Positions 14,992-22,268 of a stretch of 22,268 nt of DNA are shown here, piece after piece. Within the stretch, counting starts at the first letter, position 1. Each line of letters opens with the position of its first letter. Origin of the DNA: CAYFUT01 sp964346395. Its GTDB lineage: Bacteria > Bacillota > Halanaerobiia > Halobacteroidales > Halobacteroidaceae. Location of the stretch: assembly GCA_964346395.1 (NCBI GenBank), contig CAYFUT010000043.1, forward strand, positions 1 to 22,268, written 5' to 3'. The notes beneath the pieces were generated by a model. That model was given only the letters and a program-made list of their open reading frames with translations, was not told where the DNA came from and searched no databases. The position numbers were made by a program, and so were the translations under genes.

Positions 14992-15702
14992 TCAAACCTT
15001 ATAAATAGCTACTGTAATATTATCGTACCCTCCTGCCTGGTTGGCCGCTGCAGTCAAATCTTCAGCCTTGCTGGCTAAACTAGATTTACTAGTTAGAATT
15101 TGAATTATGCGCTTCTCCGATAGCATTTCCGTAATTCCATCCGAACAAAAAAGCAACAGATCATCAGCAGTCAATTCAGTTTCCTTAATATCTACTTCTA
15201 CCTGGTTTTCAACTCCTAATGCCCGAGTAAGAAGGTTGCGCTTAGGATGTTCAGCTGCTTCTTCCCGCGTGATTAAATTATTCCGGACTAACTCCCCTGT
15301 GTAAGAATGATCATCTGTTAGCTGCAATAACTGGTCTTGACTATACAAATAAGCCCTAGAATCACCTACATGACCAATTGTTAACCTCTGCTCACTAACT
15401 ATTCCTACCGTTAAAGTAGTCCCCATCCCTTGATATTCTTTTTTAGTTGCTGCTTTCTGCCAAATTTTCTTATTCGCCTGCTTAATACATTTCTCTAATT
15501 CTAAAGCCAGATTGGAACCAGAAAATTTATAATTTTTTACCGTTTGTATCGCTAGAGAACTAGCAATTTCTCCAGCGTTATGTCCGCCCATACCATCTGC
15601 TACAGCTATTACATCAAATTTATCTTGAACAGCAAACACTGCATATCTATCTTCATTATTCTGCCGCACTTGACCTGAATCAGAAATCGCTCCGTAATCC
15701 AT
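14992..15702 (-). CDS. prpC: PP2C-family Ser/Thr phosphatase
   Basis: A 236-residue metal-dependent phosphatase (PrpC/Stp type) that reverses phosphorylation by the neighbouring kinase. The metal ligands D36 and G37 (ADGMGGH), D188 (SDGITEM) and D227 (GGYDNIT) are present, along with NNEDRY at 15-20 and GHVGDSRAYL at 110-119. It is cytoplasmic and has no extra domain. GAGGTGGGAG sits directly before the start. Placement between the FHA protein and the kinase fits a shared regulatory unit. Confidence 0.96.
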   Translation of the reverse strand: MDYGAISDSGQVRQNNEDRYAVFAVQDKFDVIAVADGMGGHNAGEIASSLAIQTVKNYKFSGSNLALELEKCIKQANKKIWQKAATKKEYQGMGTTLTVGIVSEQRLTIGHVGDSRAYLYSQDQLLQLTDDHSYTGELVRNNLITREEAAEHPKRNLLTRALGVENQVEVDIKETELTADDLLLFCSDGITEMLSEKRIIQILTSKSSLASKAEDLTAAANQAGGYDNITVAIYKV

Positions 15703-15723
15703 GCTCCCACCTCACTTAAACTT

Positions 15724-15742
15724 AGAGGCTGTTTCCAGCTCT
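15724..15742 (-). other. Small hairpin with GAAA loop between FHA gene and phosphatase gene
   Basis: On the minus strand AGAGCTG and CAGCCTCT pair around a GAAA tetraloop with one bulged C. The stem begins in the FHA gene's stop codon. No U-tract follows, so it is not a terminator. It could affect RNA stability or coupling; it could also be chance. Confidence 0.3.
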
Positions 15743-16499
15743 ATTTTTCATCTCTTTCCTGCTGTCTAAACTCTAATTCAATCTCTCCTAAACTAACCTT
15801 ATCCCCATCCACTAACTGTCTTTGTTTTACAAATTCTCCATTTACCTGAACTCCGTTAGTACTATTTAAATCTCGAATCAGGTAATAATATTTTTTATTT
15901 ATAATTTGGGCATGAACCCGTGACACACTTCGGTCTAACAGCGTTACTTCATTACTTTCCTGCCGCCCAATATTAGTTTCCACTGCTTCTAATGAAAATT
16001 TCTTTTCTTCAGCACCTTGTTTTAATTTTAAATAAGCTTGCTTAGGCCTATTAGTATCCAACCTGATAGTGGCTACTTGAGAATCCGTTGTTTCCTGTTG
16101 TTGACTTCCAGTATTGAATACCTTAGTTCCCGTATCTTTAGTTTTTTCTTGTTTACTGTTAGTCTGATCTTCCTTTACTTTAAACTTTCCTTTAACTACT
16201 ACTTCCTTTTTTCCTGACTCAAATTCAAACTGCAAGCTATTATATAATTTATAATTATAATCTTCTACTTTATCCTTGATAAGCTCCTGTAATTCCCTTT
16301 TTAATTCCTGTTCTAATTCAGATAATCCATCCTTTGGTAAACCAATCCGATAATAATTAGGCACGTAAATCCCAGTTCTGCTCTGTTTTGCTTTCGTCTT
16401 CATTTCTGCTATGATTTCTTGTTTTAACTGCGATGCAAAAGGAAAATCAGAGGTAAAAAACTCTCTAAATTTCCGGGCCAACTTTCCTGCTAGCTTCAT
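15741..16499 (-). CDS. DUF3662-FHA protein (FhaA-like)
   Basis: A 252-residue cytoplasmic protein with the FhaA architecture. The N-terminal DUF3662-type domain (about 1-110) includes GIYVPNYYRIGL at 43-54. A polar linker rich in Lys, Gln and Thr covers about 110-150. The C-terminal forkhead-associated domain (about 165-245) has phosphothreonine-binding marks GR (178-179), SRVHA (193-197) and NSTNG (212-216). In actinobacteria FhaA is part of the pknB/pstP cell-wall cluster and binds phosphorylated partners such as the MurJ homologue. Here the gene directly precedes the phosphatase and kinase genes, so it probably reads their phosphorylation marks. The start at 16499 is chosen because GGGAGGG lies about 6 bases upstream and the gene then begins 2 bases after rlmN; an upstream ATG at 16532 lies within rlmN. 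Confidence 0.88.
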   Translation of the reverse strand: MKLAGKLARKFREFFTSDFPFASQLKQEIIAEMKTKAKQSRTGIYVPNYYRIGLPKDGLSELEQELKRELQELIKDKVEDYNYKLYNSLQFEFESGKKEVVVKGKFKVKEDQTNSKQEKTKDTGTKVFNTGSQQQETTDSQVATIRLDTNRPKQAYLKLKQGAEEKKFSLEAVETNIGRQESNEVTLLDRSVSRVHAQIINKKYYYLIRDLNSTNGVQVNGEFVKQRQLVDGDKVSLGEIELEFRQQERDEK

Positions 16500-16501
16500 C
16501 T

Positions 16502-17533
16502 TCAGCCCTCCCTGGATTTTAATTGTCCGCAAGCAGCATTGATATCAGCTCCCCGTTCAGTTCGAACAGTAGCCGAAATATTCTTCGCTGCCAATTCTGC
16601 CTTGAAGTCTGCAATTACCTGTTCCGGCGGCGAACTATACTCTACCTCAGTCACCTGATTGATCGGGATCAAATTCACATGGGCCAACTGCCCCTGCAGT
16701 AATTCAGCCAGTTTCTCTGCCTGCCTTCGGCTGTCATTAACCCCTGCTACCAGCGCATACTCAAAACTAACTCGTCTCCCTGTCTGTTGGCTATAATAAT
16801 CACAAGCCGCCAATACTTCCGCAAGCGGATAACGTTCATTAATCGGCATCATTTCGCTGCGCAGATCATCCGTAGGAGCATGAAAAGAAACAGCTAAAGT
16901 AAGCTGCAGTCCTTCCTGGGCCAACTGCTTAATTTCAGGCACTAATCCACAAGTAGAAACAGTAATCCGCCGGCTGCCGATATTTAAACCCTGGTCATGA
17001 TTCAACAACCGAATTGCCTTCATTACTTCTCTATAATTAGCCAGCGGTTCTCCCATCCCCATTAATACTATATTCGTAATCGTCACCTGTTTTTCCTGTT
17101 CTAAAGTCAAAATTTGATTAATAATTTCTCCTGCCGTTAAATCGCGCGTCAACCCCTGTTGGCCCGTAGCACAAAAATTACAGCCCATAGCACACCCTAC
17201 CTGAGTCGAAACACAAAGGCTTTTTCGCCCGTCCCGCATCGGCAAATAAACAGTTTCTATCCGCTCCCCATCAGCTAATTCCAATAAAAACTTCTCTGTT
17301 CCATCCTGCGACTGCTGTCTATTTACTATTTTTAACCGGGCAATAGATGCTTTTTCAGCTAACTTCCGGCGCAGTTCTTTACTTAAATTAGTCATCTCCA
17401 CCCAGTCCGCTACCTGCTGATTGTAAACCCAGTTAAAGATTTGTTCAGCCCTAAATTTCGGCTCTCCTAATTCAGCAGCTAATTCTTCTAGCTCAGCTAA
17501 TGTCTTGCCTACTAAATTAACTTTATCAGTCAT
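16502..17533 (-). CDS. rlmN: 23S rRNA (adenine-2503-C2)-methyltransferase
   Basis: A 343-residue radical SAM enzyme that methylates C2 of A2503 in 23S rRNA and A37 of some tRNAs. The cluster motif C114-x3-C118-x2-C121 (CAMGCNFC) is intact. The two mechanistic cysteines are C107 (SLCVSTQVG) and C335 (NAACGQL). GMGEPLANY at 159-167 is also typical. The gene follows rsmB by 51 bases. AAGGAG lies rather far (12 bases) from the ATG, so initiation may be modest. Confidence 0.97.
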   Translation of the reverse strand: MTDKVNLVGKTLAELEELAAELGEPKFRAEQIFNWVYNQQVADWVEMTNLSKELRRKLAEKASIARLKIVNRQQSQDGTEKFLLELADGERIETVYLPMRDGRKSLCVSTQVGCAMGCNFCATGQQGLTRDLTAGEIINQILTLEQEKQVTITNIVLMGMGEPLANYREVMKAIRLLNHDQGLNIGSRRITVSTCGLVPEIKQLAQEGLQLTLAVSFHAPTDDLRSEMMPINERYPLAEVLAACDYYSQQTGRRVSFEYALVAGVNDSRRQAEKLAELLQGQLAHVNLIPINQVTEVEYSSPPEQVIADFKAELAAKNISATVRTERGADINAACGQLKSREG

Positions 17534-17584
17534 TACTTTATCTTACTCCTTTTTTAATTTAATCCGCGTTTAACATTCCCTTTT

Positions 17585-18916
17585 TCATTCTTTTATCAAT
17601 TTACACATAAAAAATCCTTCCCACTGCCCAGTTACTGGTAAAATTTTAATTGTTTTTCCGGTTGTAAATTCAGTCAATCCATACTCAGCAGCAATTGAAC
17701 TCAAGTCAGCTAGCGAAAACTCCTGAAGGCCATGCAGCCTCTCTATCACTTGCTCAGTCTCTTCCGGCGTGAAGGTACAGACCGTATACAATAATTCGCC
17801 TCCAGCAGGCAGCAGCGATAAGCCGTTAGCAAGTAGTTCCACCTGTAAATCAGCCAATTCCTCTATATTTTGCGGACTTTTCTGCCATTTGATTTCCGGT
17901 TTATTAGCCATAATCCCTAGTCCTGAACAAGGAGCATCCACTAAAACCTTATCCACCGGTTCAGTCAAAGAAACAGTCCGCCCATCCTGACAGTGAGTAC
18001 TTACATTCTCAACTCCCAAACGGCGGCAGTTTTCGGCCACTAAATCAAGCTTTGCCTGCGATTTATCAACGGCATGAACCTGACCTTGATTCTTCATCAA
18101 CTGAGCTAAATGAGTCGTCTTTCCGCCGGGAGCACTGCAAAGGTCAACTACTGTTTCCCCAGGAGCTGGAGCCAATAAAGGAGCTGCCAGCATTGAACTT
18201 AAACCCTGCACCATAAATTGGCCCTGCTGAAAGCTAGATAGTTCTCTAATCGCAGAAAAATCTATTAACTTTACTGCCTCTGGTATTAATTTCAGCCTAT
18301 CAGCCGTTACTCCTTCCTGAGCTAAGTTTGTTATTAATTGTTCCCTGGTCACCTGTAAAGTATTAGTTCTTCCTACCACCAACGGTATTTGATTTAAAGT
18401 AGAACAGATTTCTTTCGTTATTTCAGCCCCGTAGTGTCGGCGCCACCGTTCTATCAACCACTGCGGTTGGGAATACTGATATCTTAAGTGTTGAACCGGA
18501 TTTTTTTCGTAATCAGGATACTCTATTTCCTCTAATCGGCGGACAATATTTCGCAGAACAGCATTGACGTATTTAACCGCCCCCCGATTTGAATGTTTTT
18601 TTACCGCCTCAACTGTTTCATTACAGGCAGCCCGGGCGGGAATTCGATCTAAATACTCAAGTTGATAAACTCCCAACCGCAGAGCATTCCGCACCCAAGG
18701 AGTCATATTGGTTACTTTTCTATCAGCAACCTGATTAATTATCCAGTCCAGACTATTCCGCCACCGCAAGCTGCCGTAAACTAAATGAGTCACTAATCTG
18801 CGGTCTCGACGGTCAAGGTCAGCAGCGGTTAATAAATTATCAATAATTAAATTAGAAAAAGCATTTTCTTCATTTGTTCTATAAATAGCCTTTAAAGCTA
18901 GATTCCGTGCGCTCAT
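17585..18916 (-). CDS. rsmB: 16S rRNA (cytosine-967-C5)-methyltransferase
   Basis: A 443-residue RsmB with an N-terminal NusB-like RNA-binding domain (about 1-130) and a C-terminal Rossmann methyltransferase domain. SAM binding is marked by VDLCSAPGGKT at 257-267. The two cysteines of the m5C mechanism are C330 (DAPCSGLG) and C380 (YTVCTF). Length and domain order are standard. GGAGGT lies close upstream of the ATG. The 121-base gap upstream holds an imperfect inverted repeat (18938-19032). Confidence 0.97.
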   Translation of the reverse strand: MSARNLALKAIYRTNEENAFSNLIIDNLLTAADLDRRDRRLVTHLVYGSLRWRNSLDWIINQVADRKVTNMTPWVRNALRLGVYQLEYLDRIPARAACNETVEAVKKHSNRGAVKYVNAVLRNIVRRLEEIEYPDYEKNPVQHLRYQYSQPQWLIERWRRHYGAEITKEICSTLNQIPLVVGRTNTLQVTREQLITNLAQEGVTADRLKLIPEAVKLIDFSAIRELSSFQQGQFMVQGLSSMLAAPLLAPAPGETVVDLCSAPGGKTTHLAQLMKNQGQVHAVDKSQAKLDLVAENCRRLGVENVSTHCQDGRTVSLTEPVDKVLVDAPCSGLGIMANKPEIKWQKSPQNIEELADLQVELLANGLSLLPAGGELLYTVCTFTPEETEQVIERLHGLQEFSLADLSSIAAEYGLTEFTTGKTIKILPVTGQWEGFFMCKLIKE

Positions 18917-18937
18917 AAATTACCTCCAGAAAGAACT

Positions 18938-19032
18938 AAGTTTGAGTTTGAGGCTGAGGCTGAGTTTAAGAGTGAGCAGCCTACAAAAATTCAATAGTTG
19001 TAATAGTTTACTCAACTTCAAACTCAACCTCT
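18938..19032. repeat. Imperfect inverted repeat with hexamer tandem repeat upstream of rsmB
   Basis: The left arm (18938-18963) contains GTTTGA, GTTTGA, GGCTGA, GGCTGA and then two degenerate copies (18940-18975). The right arm (19011-19032) is largely its reverse complement, with mismatches. On the minus strand the leader of rsmB could fold into a long imperfect hairpin. No U-tract follows. No open reading frame is evident inside. Confidence 0.65.
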
Positions 19033-19037
19033 ATCTA

Positions 19038-19670
19038 TTAGTATATATTAAGTTCCCGGGTACGGACAAATACCTGCTGAGTTCCGATTTGAGAAAATAA
19101 TGCCGGTGAAGAATAACGGCGTTGGTCAGTATAGACACCTACAATTTCTATACCTTCTACATCAGCAGAAGTAGTAAACTCTTTCTGCACCCAGGTTCCC
19201 AGACTAGGCCCCAATAACTTAGCAACTAATAAAGCTAAAACAACATTAAACAGACTAAAAGCCTGCGTCATCAACAACAATACAATAAAAGCAACTGCCG
19301 ACAATAAATTAGCTACTACCATACTAGAACCACAGCGCTTATGCACTACTAAATTCTTTTCGCCCTGCTGCAGTCTCCATAATCCTTCTCGAGCAGCATC
19401 TTCTACTACCTCCGGGTCAAACTGACCGCTGATCTGAAATCCATCTTCTTTAGCCAGTCCCGATAAATCCCGATAACCGTATTTTTCTTCTAACACATTG
19501 ACAGTAGCATGTTCTAGCGCATGATTGCGGCTTAATTTTTTATTGCCCGCCATCTTTAATAACTGCTGCGGCGCATACAATAAAGTAATCACAGAATCAA
19601 CTGTAAATTTAAAGGGAATTAAAAACATTAGAAACAAAAACGGAAATAACAAAAACAGTAATAAATACAT
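19038..19670 (-). CDS. DUF6391 membrane protein
   Basis: A 210-residue membrane protein of unknown function that resembles DUF6391 proteins. A hydrophobic N-terminus (about 1-20) and one or two further hydrophobic segments (about 118-152) are visible. The conserved motif NHALEHATV (49-57) contains H50-x-x-E53-H54, the order of an inverted zincin motif. VVHKRCGSS at 108-116 adds another His and Cys. The ATG overlaps the stop codon of the preceding metallopeptidase gene by one base (TAATG), so translation is almost surely coupled. A joint role with that peptidase is an inference from this arrangement. Confidence 0.75.
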   Translation of the reverse strand: MYLLLFLLFPFLFLMFLIPFKFTVDSVITLLYAPQQLLKMAGNKKLSRNHALEHATVNVLEEKYGYRDLSGLAKEDGFQISGQFDPEVVEDAAREGLWRLQQGEKNLVVHKRCGSSMVVANLLSAVAFIVLLLMTQAFSLFNVVLALLVAKLLGPSLGTWVQKEFTTSADVEGIEIVGVYTDQRRYSSPALFSQIGTQQVFVRTRELNIY

Positions 19671-20359
19671 TATTCATCATTCGCCAGCACAAACATGAAA
19701 ATCAACCGCAGCAGATGGCCGAGAGCCACTAAAGTAGAAGCTACATAGGTCAAAGCAGCTGCTCGTAAAACTTTTTTTGCTCCCTTAGTTTCCTCAGCCG
19801 ACAGATAATTACTTCCCTTTAAAATCGTAAGGGCTCTGCTGCTAGCATTGAACTCCACTGGCAGAGTAACTACCTGAAACAATACTGCTCCCGCAAAGAA
19901 AATAATCCCCAATAGAATCAAAAACTCAGCGCGAAAGAAAAATCCAATCAAGGCCAAAAACGGTCCTGTTTGGGAACCAAAACTAGCCACCGGGAACAAA
20001 CTACTGCGAATAGTTACCGGCATATACCCCTGTGCATGCTGAAGAGCATGCCCCGTCTCGTGAGCTGCAACTCCAATAGCTGCCAGAGAATTTCCCTGGT
20101 ATACCTGCGGCGACAATTTTACTTTATTACTCCGCGGGTCATAATGATCCGACAGTTCTCCTTCTGCCTGTTCTACCGCCACTTCTGTTAAACCATTTTG
20201 GCGCAAAATATCCCGCGCAATATCTGCACCTGTTTGGGACGTTTCAGCCGGTACAGACAAGTATTTATTGAAAGTGGTTTTTACATTATACTGAGCATAC
20301 AGCATCAATAAAATAAACGGTATAATAATAATCATTGTTGGGTCAAACAAAAAAGGCAT
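19670..20359 (-). CDS. YugP-like membrane zinc metallopeptidase
   Basis: A 229-residue membrane protein of the YugP family (Zn_peptidase_2). The zinc motif HETGH is at 100-104 (AAHETGHALQHAQGYMP). LPVEFNASSRAL (166-177) may supply a further ligand. Hydrophobic segments at about 8-24, 130-165 and 205-225 suggest an N-terminal span, a central hairpin and a C-terminal span. Substrates of this family are not established to my knowledge. The start has AGGAGGTGA upstream. It lies 104 bases after the DUF116 gene; that gap carries a heptamer repeat. Confidence 0.88.
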   Translation of the reverse strand: MPFLFDPTMIIIIPFILLMLYAQYNVKTTFNKYLSVPAETSQTGADIARDILRQNGLTEVAVEQAEGELSDHYDPRSNKVKLSPQVYQGNSLAAIGVAAHETGHALQHAQGYMPVTIRSSLFPVASFGSQTGPFLALIGFFFRAEFLILLGIIFFAGAVLFQVVTLPVEFNASSRALTILKGSNYLSAEETKGAKKVLRAAALTYVASTLVALGHLLRLIFMFVLANDE

Positions 20360-20432
20360 CTTCTCACCTCCTGAATAATATCAAAACCACCCAATCCAAA
20401 CCTAAAAGTTGTTTTATTTACATTTTTTATAT

Positions 20433-20466
20433 TTCTCCATTCTCCATTCTCCATTCTCCATTCTCA
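20433..20466. repeat. Heptamer tandem repeat TTCTCCA
   Basis: Four perfect copies of TTCTCCA (20433-20460) are followed by a partial fifth (TTCTCA). It starts inside the DUF116 stop codon. The minus-strand unit, TGGAGAA, also occurs twice near 3623-3650 around the rejected upstream start of the neopullulanase gene. It resembles the short tandemly repeated sequences known from cyanobacterial intergenic regions. Confidence 0.9.
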
Positions 20467-21210
20467 TTTTAATATTTGTTTAATCGCTTTTTCAACTTTC
20501 TCCATATCCACTTGAGTATCAAAGCACGGCCCATTCGGCCGCATATTAACTACTCCTACTACCGGCAGAGGATACACATCCTGAATTCCACTGCTTAAAT
20601 CACGCTCACAAGCAATTGCCACTATCACTTTAGGTTTAATTTCTTTTACCTTCCGCCGGGCCAACGTACCGCCAGTTGCTACCTCTAAGTGAACTCCGTA
20701 TTTTTCTGTCAAAGCAATTAAGTCATCTATCTGGCATTTGCCGCAGCGCTGGCAGTTATCTGTATCCCCTGTAACCCGATGGGGACACTGCGACCACTGC
20801 AGACAGTGGGGAGTTAAAATCATTACTTCCTCCGGCTGGACATCAATCTCCTCCGGATCAACTAATTGATTCCCCACTTCCACAAAGGAAGCCATTATTC
20901 GTTCCTGATCCAGCCCCAGAAAGCCTCCTAGCTGAACAATCACCGGCAAGAAATAAGAAATAACTAACTTAGTAGGAATCACCAACACAGGTACCGGCTT
21001 GCCCCGCTGAATAGTAACTAAAATACCTATTAAACCAGTCACAAGGATGAGCCCTACTCCAGAGAATATAACTCCTAGCCCAAATATTACTACCTGCCCT
21101 AAAACATTAAATCCAAATAAATTAAATGACCATAATCCAATAGCAGAAACAGCAATAATTAATAAGGTTACTACCAATAAACCAATAAATAATCTTTTAG
21201 AAGACTTCAT
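20464..21210 (-). CDS. DUF116 membrane protein
   Basis: A 248-residue protein with two N-terminal membrane spans (about 8-30 and 35-67) and a cytoplasmic DUF116 domain. The domain is cysteine-rich: C136, C142, C153, C156, C159, C201 and C229, including CQRCGKC at 153-159, an arrangement suggestive of a metal or Fe-S site. Function is unknown. DUF116 genes often sit next to fmt in clostridia, as here (26 bases apart). AGGGGATCAGGAT lies directly before the ATG. Confidence 0.85.
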   Translation of the reverse strand: MKSSKRLFIGLLVVTLLIIAVSAIGLWSFNLFGFNVLGQVVIFGLGVIFSGVGLILVTGLIGILVTIQRGKPVPVLVIPTKLVISYFLPVIVQLGGFLGLDQERIMASFVEVGNQLVDPEEIDVQPEEVMILTPHCLQWSQCPHRVTGDTDNCQRCGKCQIDDLIALTEKYGVHLEVATGGTLARRKVKEIKPKVIVAIACERDLSSGIQDVYPLPVVGVVNMRPNGPCFDTQVDMEKVEKAIKQILK

Positions 21211-21236
21211 ATCCTGATCCCCTAACTTGATATCTT

Positions 21237-22181
21237 TTAGTTACCTAATTTGATCCCCGCTGTTAATTCATGGCCTAATAAATAATCAGTAGCCGCCATT
21301 TTCTGTTTGCCGGCTGGCTGTAGTTTAGTTAGCAACAATTGGCCGTTTCCTGTCTGTACTACAATCCCTTCACTGGTATCAGTGTGTACTATAGTTCCGG
21401 GCTTTACTGACTGATTATCTTTATTGTTATAAATCTCTGACCGATAAAGTTTTAACCGCCCACCGTCCAAGTAAGTATAAGCTCCCGGCCAGGGATTTAA
21501 ACCTCTAATTAGATTCCGCACCTTTTCCACCGGCTCCCTCCAGTCTACTTCACATTCTTCTTTATCTAATTTAGTAGCATACGTGGCTGCAGCATCCTCC
21601 TGTTCTTGTCGAGGAGCCGTTCCTGCTTCAATCTGCTTAATAGTTTCTATCAACAATTCAGAACCGCCTTGCGCTAATTTATCATGCAAACTCCCCGCGG
21701 TTTCTTCAGCAGTGATTTCTACTTCCTGCTTTAAAATCATATCACCAGTATCCATTCCTTCATCCATATACATAGTAGTAATCCCTGTTTTTTCTTCGCC
21801 CTTAATAATAGCCCAATGAATAGGGGCTGCCCCGCGGTATTTAGGAAGTAAAGATGCATGAACATTTACACAACCTAAGTCCGGTAAATTTAAAACCTGC
21901 TCTCCTAAAATTTGTCCGTAAGCAACTACTACAATTAATTCCGGAGCCCAATCTGCTAATTTATTAATTGCTGCTTCTGAATTAATATTTTCCGGTTGAA
22001 AGACTTCCCAATCATTCTCTACAGCCGCCTGCTTAATCGGAGTCATCCGTACTTTCTGCCCTCGCCCTTTCTTTTTATCAGGCTGGGTAATAACTCCTTT
22101 TACTTTTACAGTTTCTTCAGCTGCTAATGCTTCTAAGCACGGAACTGCAAAGTCCGGTGTACCCATAAATACAACTTCCAT
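21237..22181 (-). CDS. fmt: Methionyl-tRNA formyltransferase
   Basis: A 314-residue enzyme that formylates initiator Met-tRNA using 10-formyltetrahydrofolate. The catalytic triad N106, H108 and D144 is present (NVHASLLPKYRGAAPIHWA and DEGMDTGDM), as is the SLLPKYRG signature at 110-117. The C-terminal OB-like tRNA-binding domain covers about 205-310. Length is standard and GGGAGGGG precedes the start. The usual partner def was not seen in the 87 bases left before the window edge. Confidence 0.97.
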   Translation of the reverse strand: MEVVFMGTPDFAVPCLEALAAEETVKVKGVITQPDKKKGRGQKVRMTPIKQAAVENDWEVFQPENINSEAAINKLADWAPELIVVVAYGQILGEQVLNLPDLGCVNVHASLLPKYRGAAPIHWAIIKGEEKTGITTMYMDEGMDTGDMILKQEVEITAEETAGSLHDKLAQGGSELLIETIKQIEAGTAPRQEQEDAAATYATKLDKEECEVDWREPVEKVRNLIRGLNPWPGAYTYLDGGRLKLYRSEIYNNKDNQSVKPGTIVHTDTSEGIVVQTGNGQLLLTKLQPAGKQKMAATDYLLGHELTAGIKLGN

Positions 22182-22246
22182 TCTATCCCCTCCCGAAAAT
22201 CAGTATAAAAAATGCATAGTAGATACGGTTTTTGTGGTTTTCATAG

Positions 22247-22268
22247 CCAGGGTCGATTTTTACCCTGG
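22247..22268. other. Hairpin at the right window edge, upstream of fmt
   Basis: CCAGGGT and ACCCTGG (22247-22253 and 22262-22268) pair perfectly over 7 bases around an 8-base loop. The flank continues GGTTTTCATAG to the left of the stem; the matching right flank is beyond the window, so the true length is unknown. On the minus strand no U-tract follows. The rest of the gap (22182-22246) shows the fmt ribosome binding site and AT-rich DNA only. Confidence 0.5.

Noticed and set aside
20433..20466. Short direct repeats considered as a CRISPR array
   Set aside because: Units are 7 bases with no spacers, so this is a simple tandem repeat.

Overview
The window comes from an AT-rich, low-GC Gram-positive genome. 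Riboflavin genes behind an FMN riboswitch, a PASTA-domain kinase with its PP2C phosphatase, a YteA-type zinc-finger protein and a DUF116 gene next to fmt together point to a clostridial-type Firmicute. Many proteins are rich in Glu/Asp, and the gene content and order resemble halophilic anaerobes of the Halanaerobiales (Halobacteroidaceae-like). The lineage is an inference from memory of gene neighbourhoods, not from a search. Nearly all genes lie on the minus strand; only two short-spaced genes (5112-7037) are on the plus strand. No tRNA, rRNA, CRISPR array or transposase was seen, and no gene-free gap exceeds 300 bases.

From left to right. 1-1561: a YteA-like protein and a nitroreductase, probably one transcript, ended by an intrinsic terminator. 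They are bracketed by two copies of a perfect palindrome (35-60 and 1504-1535) that differ by a symmetric base-pair change. 1562-3586: a cytoplasmic neopullulanase/cyclomaltodextrinase with an extra block of about 83 residues in domain B. 3654-4888: a family 4 uracil-DNA glycosylase with an N-terminal sliding-clamp-like peptide, preceded by an unrecognised coiled-coil gene. 4979-7037 (plus): a promoter, a leader hairpin, a FliK-like protein with an internal duplication, and a stand-alone FlhB C-terminal-like protein. This pair converges on, and overlaps, endonuclease III.

7029-11471: the riboflavin operon ribD-ribE-ribBA-ribH (minus), possibly followed by nth. It starts from a clear sigma-A-type promoter placed immediately after the rpe stop codon. 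An FMN riboswitch follows whose 5' strand can pair with the terminator arm, giving a visible on/off switch.

11473-22181: a long co-directional run in transcription order: fmt, DUF116, YugP-like membrane metallopeptidase, DUF6391 membrane protein, rsmB, rlmN, DUF3662-FHA protein, PP2C phosphatase, PASTA kinase, rsgA, rpe. It links translation initiation and ribosome modification or assembly (Fmt, RsmB, RlmN, RsgA) with a Ser/Thr phosphorylation module (FHA reader, phosphatase, kinase). Several intercistronic gaps carry short tandem repeats or hairpins that begin inside the upstream stop codon.

Six CDS starts were placed downstream of the longest possible start because a good Shine-Dalgarno sequence sits only in front of the internal start (neopullulanase, coiled-coil protein, FlhB-like protein, rsgA, pknB, FHA protein).
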